Below are positions 48,344 through 57,522 of a stretch of 64,000 nt of DNA, piece by piece (within the stretch, counting starts at the first letter, position 1; the number at the start of each line of letters is the position of its first letter). Origin of the DNA: Paludibacteraceae bacterium (GTDB taxonomy: Bacteria > Bacteroidota > Bacteroidia > Bacteroidales > Paludibacteraceae); NCBI GenBank assembly GCA_024693065.1, contig JAILLP010000011.1, positions 202,087-266,086 of the forward strand. Reading direction: 5' to 3'. A program made the translations under genes and the position numbers. The notes under the pieces were generated by a model. It did not search any database and had not been told where the DNA came from. It saw only the letters and a list, made by a program, of their open reading frames with translations.

Positions 48344-51300
48344 ATGAGAAAAATAATTACTGCTTTCATGATGTTGCTTTGCGCTGTCTGCATGGCGAGC
48401 GCGGCCAATTACCTCACCTTCACGGCCGAGGAGGATGGTTCTTCGTTTGGAATCGTGAGCAACGAAGGAAATAATCCTGACGTGCAGTATTCATTAGATG
48501 GTGGAGAAACCTGGACCGCACTGGCTGCAGGCGATACCATCACGTTGTCCCATAAGGGAGACAAGGCTTTGTTGAGGGGAGATAATCCGGAAGGGTTCTC
48601 AAAGAGTAGGGATCAATATTCAACTTTTAGGATGACCGGGAAAGTGTCCGCCAGCGGTAGCGTGATGAGCCTAATCGATGGAACAGGACTTTCTACGGAG
48701 ATTCCTAATGGGTACTGTTTCTGTAGATCGTTCAGATCTTGCACCAGTCTCACCCGAGCCCCTGAATTGCCTGCCACGACATTGACCGCTTTTTGTTATG
48801 ACGCGATGTTCTTAGGTTGCACCAGTCTGACAGAAGCCCCAGAATTGCCTGCCACGAAATCGGATAATTTTTGTTATACATCTATGTTCGATGGTTGCAC
48901 GAGTCTGACGCAAGCCCCTGAATTGCCGGCTATGACATTGGTTGCAGGTTGTTACTGGGAGATGTTCTCAGGTTGCACGAGTCTGACGCAAGCCCCTGAA
49001 TTGCCTGCCACGACATTGGCTGAACACTGTTATTTGGGTATGTTTAAAGGTTGCACGAGTCTGACGCAAGCTCCTAAATTGCCAGCCACGACATTGGCTG
49101 AAGGTTGTTATACCCGTATGTTCGATGGTTGCACGAGTCTGACGCAAGCCCCTGAATTGCCTGCCACGACATTGCCTGTAGGTTGTTATGAAGTGATGTT
49201 CGAAGGTTGCACGAGTCTGACGCAAGCCCCTGAATTGCCAGCTACGACATTGGCTGAAGGTTGTTGTGCCAGTATGTTCGATGGTTGCACGAGTCTGACG
49301 CAAGCCCCGGAATTACCTGCTACGACATTGGCTGAAGGTTGTTATAATTCCATGTTCTACGGTTGCACCAGTCTGACGCAAGCCCCTGAATTGCCTGCCA
49401 CGACATTGGCTGAAGGCTGTTATTCGGGTATGTTTAAAGGTTGCACGAGTCTGCTGCAAGCCCCTAAATTGCCAGCCACGACATTGGCTGAAGGTTGTTA
49501 TACCCGTATGTTCGATGGTTGCACCAGTCTGACGCAAGCCCCGGAATTGCCTGCCACGACAATGAATGAATCTTGTTATGCATATATGTTCGATGGTTGC
49601 ACGAGTCTGACGCAAGCCCCCGAATTGCCTGCTACGACATTGGTTGATGATTGTTACTGGGGGATGTTCTCAGGTTGCACAAGACTAACCGAAATCCATG
49701 TCTCATTTGATGATTGGAATGACGATTATTCCACTGCCGCTTGGGTCAAAAACGTCGCCCCAACCGGCACCTTCATCTGCCCGAAAGACCTACCTCTCGA
49801 GTATGGAGATAGCAGAATCCCTGAGGGTTGGACGGTGAAATATATCGATGATACGGTTGCGGTGGAGACCAACTACCTCACCTTCACGGCAGAGGAGGAT
49901 AGTTCTACGTTTGGAATTGCCTACAACTATTTTGAGCCAGATGTGCAATACTCCTTGAACGGCGGGGAGACGTGGACTGAATTGGCGGTTGGAGATACAA
50001 TCCTATTGGCGAAAAAAGGAGACAAGGCACACATCAGGGGATATAATGAAGGTGGACTAAGTGATGGGAAGGCTGACGTTCACTTTGTCATGACGGGTGC
50101 TATTGCCGCCAGCGGCAGTGTGATGAGCCTAATCGATGGGTCTGGTTCTTCCACAGAAATTCCTTGTAGTTACTGTTTCATAGAATTGTTCTCAGGTTGT
50201 ACAGGTCTGACGAAAGCGCCGGAATTGCCTGCCACAACGTTGGATAGAGGTTGTTATGCTGGTATGTTCCAAGATTGCACAAGTCTTACGCAAGCCCCTG
50301 AATTGCCTGCTACATCATTAAGTAATTATTGTTATAATTCCATGTTCCGAGGTTGCACAAGTCTTACGCAAGCCCCTGAATTGCCTGCAATGACGTTGGC
50401 TAATTCTTGTTATTCTAGTATGTTCTCAGGTTGCACCAGCCTGACGCAGGCCCCCGAACTTCCAGCCACGGAAATGACTTTTTATTGTTATAATTGTATG
50501 TTCTCAGGTTGCACCAGCCTGACGCAAGCACCTGAACTTCCTGCTACAACGTTGGCGGAATATTGTTATAACAGAATGTTCTCAGGTTGCACCAGCCTGA
50601 CGCAGGCCCCCGAACTTCCAGCCACGGAAATGACTTTTTATTGTTATTCTGGTATGTTCTTAGGTTGCACCAGTCTGACACAAGCACCAGAATTGCCAGC
50701 AAAAGAATTTTTGGGAAAATATTCTTATTCTGGTATGTTCTCAGGTTGCACCAGCCTGTCCGAAATAAATGTCTCATTTGATGATTGGGATAAATTGGAT
50801 GCCACTTTTGAATGGGTCGCAGACGTCGCTCCTACCGGCACCTTCATCTGCCCGAAAGCTCTGCCGCTTGAGTATGGAGAGAGCAGAATACCGGAAGGGT
50901 GGACAGTGAAATATATTGATGATACAGTTGCGGCTGAGACCAACTATTTGACCTTCACGGCTGAGGAGGATGGTTCTACGTTTGGAATTGTGAACATGGG
51001 GAAAAGTCCTGACGCGCAGTATTCATTGAACGGAGGGGAGACGTGGAATGTCTTGGTGGAAGGAGACACGATCGTATTAGCCCATAAGGGAGACAAAGCA
51101 TACATCAGAGGATATAATGAAGGCGGACTGGGAAGTGATGGGAGGAAAAATGTCCACTTTGTCATGACGGGTGCTATCGTCGCCAGCGGTAGTGTGATGA
51201 GCCTAATCGATGGAACTGGCCTTTCTACGGAAATTCCTAAGGAGAACTGTTTCAATAGCTTGTTTAAAGGTTGCGCCAGTCTGACGTATGCCCCGGAATT

Positions 51301-52216
51301 GCCGGCTACGACGTTGGCGAAAGATTGTTATGAGGGAATGTTCTCAGGTTGCACCAATCTGACGCAGGCCCCGGCGTTGCCAGCTGCCACGTTGGCTGAT
51401 TTTTGTTATTATGAAATGTTCTACGGTTGCACCGGTCTGACGCAAGCCCCAGAATTGCCAGCTATGACGTTGGCTGAGGATTGTTATGCCGGTTTGTTCT
51501 CAGGATGCACCAGTCTGACGCAAGCCCCCGCATTGCCTGCAACCACGTTGGCTTATGGCTGTTATGCCTCCATGTTCGCTGGTTGCACCAGTCTGACGAA
51601 GGTTTCCGAATTGCCTGCCACGACATTGACTGTTTATTGTTATTCCGCAATGTTCTCAGGATGCACCAGCTTAACGCAAGCCCCGGAATTGCCCGCTACA
51701 ACGTTGGCTGATTATTGTTATAACGGGATGTTCTCAGGTTGCACCAGTCTGACGCAGGCTCCTGAATTGCCAGTCGATAGTTTGGCTCGTCGTTGTTATT
51801 ATAACATGTTCTCAGGTTGCACTAGTTTGTCGGAAATCAATGTCTCATTTACTAGTTGGTCGAATTCGGGGACTGAAGAATGGGTCAAAAACGTTGCCCC
51901 TACCGGCACCTTCATCTGCCCGAAAGACCTGCCTCTCGAGTATGGTGTGGACAGGATACCTGAGGGTTGGACGGTGAAATATGTGGATGAAGGCTCTGGC
52001 GTAAGCTCAGCCTTGTCCGATGGCATCACCGTATGGAGCGATGATTTAACTATCTTTGTTCGCAGCGCGGAAGGGGAGGTTTCCCTCTATGATATGTCGG
52101 GCAGACGGATTGCGGTCTCCAACTCTGCGGACGAGGAGCGTGCGTTGAGCGTGCCTGCCAAGGGCGTCTATGTGGTCCGCACGAGCGGAGGAGAGAGGTC
52201 CGTGCTGGTGCGCTAA
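48344..52216 (+). CDS. BspA-like 26-residue-repeat surface protein, 1290 aa, 3 modules, ~26 repeats, T9SS-like C-terminus
   Basis: Signal peptide; repeat CTSLTQAPELPATTLAEGCYxxMFxG; cap VAPTGTFICPKxLPLEYGxxRIPEGWTVKY; C-term SLYDMSGRRIAVSNSADEERALSVPAKGVYVVRTSGGERSVLVR. Confidence 0.93.
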   Translation: MRKIITAFMMLLCAVCMASAANYLTFTAEEDGSSFGIVSNEGNNPDVQYSLDGGETWTALAAGDTITLSHKGDKALLRGDNPEGFSKSRDQYSTFRMTGKVSASGSVMSLIDGTGLSTEIPNGYCFCRSFRSCTSLTRAPELPATTLTAFCYDAMFLGCTSLTEAPELPATKSDNFCYTSMFDGCTSLTQAPELPAMTLVAGCYWEMFSGCTSLTQAPELPATTLAEHCYLGMFKGCTSLTQAPKLPATTLAEGCYTRMFDGCTSLTQAPELPATTLPVGCYEVMFEGCTSLTQAPELPATTLAEGCCASMFDGCTSLTQAPELPATTLAEGCYNSMFYGCTSLTQAPELPATTLAEGCYSGMFKGCTSLLQAPKLPATTLAEGCYTRMFDGCTSLTQAPELPATTMNESCYAYMFDGCTSLTQAPELPATTLVDDCYWGMFSGCTRLTEIHVSFDDWNDDYSTAAWVKNVAPTGTFICPKDLPLEYGDSRIPEGWTVKYIDDTVAVETNYLTFTAEEDSSTFGIAYNYFEPDVQYSLNGGETWTELAVGDTILLAKKGDKAHIRGYNEGGLSDGKADVHFVMTGAIAASGSVMSLIDGSGSSTEIPCSYCFIELFSGCTGLTKAPELPATTLDRGCYAGMFQDCTSLTQAPELPATSLSNYCYNSMFRGCTSLTQAPELPAMTLANSCYSSMFSGCTSLTQAPELPATEMTFYCYNCMFSGCTSLTQAPELPATTLAEYCYNRMFSGCTSLTQAPELPATEMTFYCYSGMFLGCTSLTQAPELPAKEFLGKYSYSGMFSGCTSLSEINVSFDDWDKLDATFEWVADVAPTGTFICPKALPLEYGESRIPEGWTVKYIDDTVAAETNYLTFTAEEDGSTFGIVNMGKSPDAQYSLNGGETWNVLVEGDTIVLAHKGDKAYIRGYNEGGLGSDGRKNVHFVMTGAIVASGSVMSLIDGTGLSTEIPKENCFNSLFKGCASLTYAPELPATTLAKDCYEGMFSGCTNLTQAPALPAATLADFCYYEMFYGCTGLTQAPELPAMTLAEDCYAGLFSGCTSLTQAPALPATTLAYGCYASMFAGCTSLTKVSELPATTLTVYCYSAMFSGCTSLTQAPELPATTLADYCYNGMFSGCTSLTQAPELPVDSLARRCYYNMFSGCTSLSEINVSFTSWSNSGTEEWVKNVAPTGTFICPKDLPLEYGVDRIPEGWTVKYVDEGSGVSSALSDGITVWSDDLTIFVRSAEGEVSLYDMSGRRIAVSNSADEERALSVPAKGVYVVRTSGGERSVLVR

Positions 52217-52261
52217 GGCGGCGCCGGCGGGGAAATGTTAGGTGGAAAAAATATTTAGGTT

Positions 52262-55200
52262 ATGAGGAAAATAATTACTGCTTTCATGATGTTGCTTTGC
52301 GCTGTCTGTGTGGCGAGCGCGGCTAACTACCTGACCTTCACGGCCGAGAAAGATGGTTCTTCGTTCGGAATTGTGAACAACTGGGGCAACAACCCAGACG
52401 TGCAGTATTCATTAGATGGTGGAGAGACGTGGACCGCTTTAACTTTAACGGGAGGCAAAATGGTCACGTTGGCCCATAAAGGCGACAAGGCTTTGCTGAA
52501 GGGAAATAATCCCGAAGGGTTCTCAAAGGGGAATTCTTATTCATCTTTCACGATGACCGGGAAGGTGGCCGCCAGCGGTAGTGTGATGAGCCTAATCGAT
52601 GGAACTGGCCTTTCTACGGAAATTCCTAAGGAGAACTGTTTCAATAGCTTGTTTAAAGGTTGCGCCAGTCTGACGCAAGCCCCCGAATTGCCGGCTACGA
52701 CATTGGCCGACAGGTGTTATTTTCAAATGTTCTTTGGTTGCACCAGCCTGACGCAAGCCCCTGAACTACCAGCCACGACATTGGCTGGGGGTTGTTATAA
52801 CACTATGTTCTCTGGTTGCACCAGCCTGACGCAAGCCCCTGAACTGCCAGCCACGACATTGGCTGATGGTTGTTATAACACTATGTTTAAAGGTTGCACC
52901 AGCCTGACGCAAGCCCCTGAACTGCCAGCCACGACATTGGCTGGTTTTTGTTATAAATCTATGTTCTATGGTTGCACTAGCCTGACGCAAGCCCCTGAAC
53001 TACCGGTCACGACATTGGCTGAGAGTTGTTATTCTTCTATGTTCTCAGGTTGCACCAATCTGACGCAAGCCCCGGAATTGCCGGCCACAGAATTGGCTAA
53101 ATATTGTTATTCTTCTATGTTCTCAGGCTGCACCAGTCTGACGCAAGCGCCCGAATTGCCCGCCACGATGTTGGTTGATAATTGTTATCAAGGAATGTTT
53201 CAGGGTTGCACGAACTTGTCCGAAATCCATGTCCCATTTTATTATTGGGATAACGGTGATGGTACGTCTGGATGGGTCAAAGACGTAGCCTCTACTGGCA
53301 CCTTCATCTGCCCTGAGACATTGCCTCTTGAATATGGAATGAATAGGATGCCGATAGGTTGGGATGTGAAAAAAATTATTGATGGAGATACTGTTGATGT
53401 GCCTGTCAGTCGCGACTATCTTACCTTCACGGCCGAGGAGGATAGCTCCACGTTTGGAATCGTGAGATACGAAGGAAATAATCCAGACGTGCAGTATTCA
53501 TTGGATGATGGAAAAACCTGGACCACACTGGCTGTAAGAGATACCATCACGTTGTCCCATAAGGGAGACAAGGCTTTGTTGCGGGGAGATAATCCAGACG
53601 GATTTTCAGGGTTCTTATCACCTTGGACTAAGTACACGTCTTTTACAATGACGGGAAAGATAGCGGCGAGTGGCAGCGTGATGAGTTTGATTGACGGCAT
53701 AGGCGAAACTCTTGTTATTCCTAATGACTGTTGTTTCTATAAACTGTTCTCTGGCTGCGCGAGTCTGACAGAAGCACCTGAATTGCCTGCTGCAATATTG
53801 AGAGAATCATGTTATTGGGAAATGTTCGAAGACTGTACCAGTCTGACGCAAGCTCCTGAACTGCCAGCGACGACATTGGCTGGAAGGTGTTATTCGTATA
53901 TGTTCTTGGGTTGCACAAGTCTGAAGCAGGCCCCCGAACTGCCGGCTACGTCGTTGTATTATGGTTGTTATAGTAGTATGTTTTCAGGTTGTGCCAGTCT
54001 GACGCAAGCCCCCGTATTGCCTGCCACGACATTGACTAGTTATTGTTATGATGGAATGTTCCGGGGCTGCACCAGTCTGACGCAAACTCCCGCATTGCCG
54101 GCCACGACATTGGTTAGTTCTTGTTATTCTGGAATGTTCGAAGGTTGCACGAATCTGACGCAAGCCCCTGAATTGCCAGCGACGACATTGGCTGAACATT
54201 GTTATGAAGAAATGTTCTCCGGTTGCACCAGTCTGACGCAAACTCCCGCATTGCCGGCCACGACGTTGGCGAAATCTTGTTATGAATCCATGTTCTCAAG
54301 ATGCACCAGTCTGGCGCAAACCCCTACATTGCCGGCCACGACATTGGTTAGTTCTTGTTATTCTGGAATGTTCGAAGGTTGCACGAATCTGACGCAAGCC
54401 CCTGAATTGCCAGCGACGACATTGGCTGAACATTGTTATGAAGAAATGTTCGAAGGTTGCACCAGTCTGACGCAAGCCCCCGAACTGCCTGCGACAATAT
54501 TGGCTAGTGGTTGTTATTCGTATATGTTCTATGGTTGCACAAGCCTATCGCAGATTGCTGTTTCATTTGATGATTGGACTGACGGCTCTTACACTTATAG
54601 ATGGGTCGAAAACGTAGCCCCTGCCGGCACCTTCATCCGTCCGAAAGCATTGATTTACGAGTATGGATTGAGCAAGATACCGGTAGGTTGGACGATAAGG
54701 GATATGGTTGGCATCCTCACCTTCACTGCCGAGGAAGATGGCTCTTCGTTTGGAATAGTGAACAACGATGGTAACAACCCTGATGTGCAATACTCGTTGG
54801 ATGATGGGGCGACATGGACCGCCTTAGCGGGAGGTGACACGGTCGTGTTAGTCCATAAGGGAGACAAGGCCTTGCTGAAGGGTGATAATCCACAAGGTTT
54901 CTCAAATGGGAATTCTTATTCATCTTTCACGATGACAGGGAAAGTGGCCGCTAGCGGTAGTGTGATGAGCCTAATTGACGGGAAAGGACTTTCCACAGAA
55001 ATTCTGAATGGTTACTGTTTCTATCGCTTGTTTTCAGGCTGTACCAGTCTGACGCAAGCTCCTGAGTTGCCAGCCACGACATTGGCTGAATCTTGTTATG
55101 AATCCATGTTCTCAGGCTGCACCAGTCTGACGCAGACTCCCGAATTGCTGGCGACGACGTTGGCTGATTCTTGTTATAAATCTATGTTCTCAGGTTGCAC

Positions 55201-57334
55201 AAACTTGTCTGAAATCAGTGTTAATTTCGTTAAATGGGAGAACACTTCTGATTGGGTCGAGGACGTTGCTCCTGCCGGCACCTTCATCTGCCGGAAAAAC
55301 CTGCCTCTTGAATATGGAGTGAGCAGAATACCGGAAGGCTGGACGGTGAAACCTGATAACTACCTCACCTTCACGGCAGAGGAGGAATCTTCCTCTTTTG
55401 GCTATAGCGGAGACTGCTTTCTAGATGTGCAATGCTCCTTGGACAACGGGGTATCATGGGCCAAATTGGGGAAAGAGGGAGAAGTCATATTGGCAAAAAA
55501 AGGAGATAAGGCTCTGATTCGGGGATATAATAAAAAAGGGCTGAATAATGAAAGGGAATACGCTCACTTCATCATGACAGGGGCGATTGCCGCCAGCGGT
55601 AGTGTGATGAGTTTAATCGATGGAACAGGTCGTTCTACAGAAATCCCTTGTGATTGCTGTTTCCGAGGCTTGTTCGAAAATTGCACAAGTCTGACGCAAG
55701 CCCCCGAACTGCCTGCAACAAGGTTGCCTTACGGTTGTTATGAATTTATGTTCTCGGGTTGCACAGGTCTGAAGCAGGCCCCCGAACTGCCGGCTACGTC
55801 GTTGTATTATCGTTGTTATTATGGGATGTTCATGGATTGCACTAGTCTGACGCAAGCCCCCGAATTGCCGGCCACGACATTAGATGGACGGTGTTATGAT
55901 TCCATGTTCAAAGGTTGTACCAGTCTGACACAAGCTCCCGAATTGCCAGCCACGGCATTGGTTCCAAGGTGTTACGATTTCATGTTCGAAGGTTGTACCA
56001 GTCTGACACAAGCCCCTACATTGCCAGCCACAACATTGTCGGAGAGATGTTATGAATCCATGTTCTCAGGATGCACCAGTCTGACGCAGGCTCCTGAGTT
56101 GCCAGCCACGACATTGGCTGATTCTTGTTATGAATCCATGTTCTCAGGCTGTGCCAGTCTGAAGCGGGCTCCCGCATTGCCGGCGACGACGTTGGCGAAA
56201 TCTTGTTATGGCTCGATGTTCTCAGGATGCACCAGTCTGACGCAAGCTCCCGAATTGCCGGCCACGACATTGGCTGATCATTGTTATTACTTTATGTTCT
56301 CGGGTTGCACAGGTCTGACGCAAGCTCCTGAGTTGCCTGCTACAACGTTGGCGGAAGATTGTTATTATGCAATGTTCTGGGGCTGCACCAGTTTGACGCA
56401 AGCTCCGGAACTGCCTGCGACAATATTGGCTAGTTGTTGTTATTCGCATATGTTCGTGTACTGCACCAGTTTGACGCAAGCCCCCGAACTGCCTGCGATG
56501 ACATTTGCGGCTAGTTGTTATGCGTTCATGTTCGAAGGCTGTACCAGCCTGACGCAAGCTCCTGAGTTGCCTGCTACAACGTTGGCGGAAGATTGTTATT
56601 ATGCAATGTTCTCTGGTTGCACGAGTCTCACGCAAGCTCCTGAGTTGCCTGCTACAACGTTGGCGGAAGATTGTTATTATGCAATGTTCGTGTACTGCAC
56701 CAGTTTGACGCAAGCCCCGGCATTGCCAGCGACGACATTGGTTGATTATTGTTATGGCTCGATGTTCAGAAATTGCACCAGCCTGACGCAGGCGCCCGAA
56801 TTGCCTGCGACGAACTTGGCTGATCATTGTTATTCGGGAATGTTCGAAGGCTGTACGAGCCTGACGCAGGCTCCCGCATTGCCGGCCACGACGTTGGCCA
56901 GAGGTTGTTATTATGAAATGTTCTCAGGATGCACCAGCCTATCCCTGATCCATGTCTCATTTGAAGATTGGTTTACCAATGATGTTCCTACTGAGGATTG
57001 GGTTAGAAACGTCGCACCGACCGGCACCTTCATCTGCTCGAACCATCTGCCTCTCGAATACGGATATAGCAGTATACCGGAAGGTTGGACGGTGAAATAT
57101 ATCGACAAGGATCCTGGCGTAAATTCAACCTTGGCCGATGGTATCACTGTTTGGACTGATGAATTAACTATCTTTGTCCTCGGTGCGGAAGGGAAGGTCT
57201 CCCTCTATGATCTGTCGGGCAAGCGGGTGGCGGTCTCCAGCTCCGCGGATGAGGAGCGTGCGTTGAGCGTGCCGTCCAAGGGTGTTTATGTGGTCCGCAC
57301 GAATGGTGGATCATCGGTTGTGCTGGTGCGCTAA
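52262..57334 (+). CDS. BspA-like 26-residue-repeat surface protein, 1690 aa, 4 modules, ~35 repeats, T9SS-like C-terminus
   Basis: Same architecture as 48344-52216; near-identical signal peptide. Confidence 0.93.
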   Translation: MRKIITAFMMLLCAVCVASAANYLTFTAEKDGSSFGIVNNWGNNPDVQYSLDGGETWTALTLTGGKMVTLAHKGDKALLKGNNPEGFSKGNSYSSFTMTGKVAASGSVMSLIDGTGLSTEIPKENCFNSLFKGCASLTQAPELPATTLADRCYFQMFFGCTSLTQAPELPATTLAGGCYNTMFSGCTSLTQAPELPATTLADGCYNTMFKGCTSLTQAPELPATTLAGFCYKSMFYGCTSLTQAPELPVTTLAESCYSSMFSGCTNLTQAPELPATELAKYCYSSMFSGCTSLTQAPELPATMLVDNCYQGMFQGCTNLSEIHVPFYYWDNGDGTSGWVKDVASTGTFICPETLPLEYGMNRMPIGWDVKKIIDGDTVDVPVSRDYLTFTAEEDSSTFGIVRYEGNNPDVQYSLDDGKTWTTLAVRDTITLSHKGDKALLRGDNPDGFSGFLSPWTKYTSFTMTGKIAASGSVMSLIDGIGETLVIPNDCCFYKLFSGCASLTEAPELPAAILRESCYWEMFEDCTSLTQAPELPATTLAGRCYSYMFLGCTSLKQAPELPATSLYYGCYSSMFSGCASLTQAPVLPATTLTSYCYDGMFRGCTSLTQTPALPATTLVSSCYSGMFEGCTNLTQAPELPATTLAEHCYEEMFSGCTSLTQTPALPATTLAKSCYESMFSRCTSLAQTPTLPATTLVSSCYSGMFEGCTNLTQAPELPATTLAEHCYEEMFEGCTSLTQAPELPATILASGCYSYMFYGCTSLSQIAVSFDDWTDGSYTYRWVENVAPAGTFIRPKALIYEYGLSKIPVGWTIRDMVGILTFTAEEDGSSFGIVNNDGNNPDVQYSLDDGATWTALAGGDTVVLVHKGDKALLKGDNPQGFSNGNSYSSFTMTGKVAASGSVMSLIDGKGLSTEILNGYCFYRLFSGCTSLTQAPELPATTLAESCYESMFSGCTSLTQTPELLATTLADSCYKSMFSGCTNLSEISVNFVKWENTSDWVEDVAPAGTFICRKNLPLEYGVSRIPEGWTVKPDNYLTFTAEEESSSFGYSGDCFLDVQCSLDNGVSWAKLGKEGEVILAKKGDKALIRGYNKKGLNNEREYAHFIMTGAIAASGSVMSLIDGTGRSTEIPCDCCFRGLFENCTSLTQAPELPATRLPYGCYEFMFSGCTGLKQAPELPATSLYYRCYYGMFMDCTSLTQAPELPATTLDGRCYDSMFKGCTSLTQAPELPATALVPRCYDFMFEGCTSLTQAPTLPATTLSERCYESMFSGCTSLTQAPELPATTLADSCYESMFSGCASLKRAPALPATTLAKSCYGSMFSGCTSLTQAPELPATTLADHCYYFMFSGCTGLTQAPELPATTLAEDCYYAMFWGCTSLTQAPELPATILASCCYSHMFVYCTSLTQAPELPAMTFAASCYAFMFEGCTSLTQAPELPATTLAEDCYYAMFSGCTSLTQAPELPATTLAEDCYYAMFVYCTSLTQAPALPATTLVDYCYGSMFRNCTSLTQAPELPATNLADHCYSGMFEGCTSLTQAPALPATTLARGCYYEMFSGCTSLSLIHVSFEDWFTNDVPTEDWVRNVAPTGTFICSNHLPLEYGYSSIPEGWTVKYIDKDPGVNSTLADGITVWTDELTIFVLGAEGKVSLYDLSGKRVAVSSSADEERALSVPSKGVYVVRTNGGSSVVLVR

Positions 57335-57366
57335 GGGCACCAACACAATCCGGTTATGAATACCTG

Positions 57367-57485
57367 GGTGTCGCCCTTTCAGGGCTATGATTGCACCTCC
57401 GCATCGTTCACAGGGGTTTACACCCCTGCCTGTGTTGTCACCGTCCCGTTGGGGCTCAGGTCGTGCGGGTCGGGTAAGGATGCGC
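57367..57485 (+). repeat. Dispersed intergenic repeat element, forward copy
   Basis: GTGTCGCCCTTTCAGGGCTATGATTGCACCTCCGCATCGTTCACAGGGGTTTACACCCCTGC...CAGGTCGTGCG. Confidence 0.8.
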
Positions 57486-57522
57486 TGGCGAGAAGTTTAA
57501 GTAGAAAAAAATTTTTTAGCTT

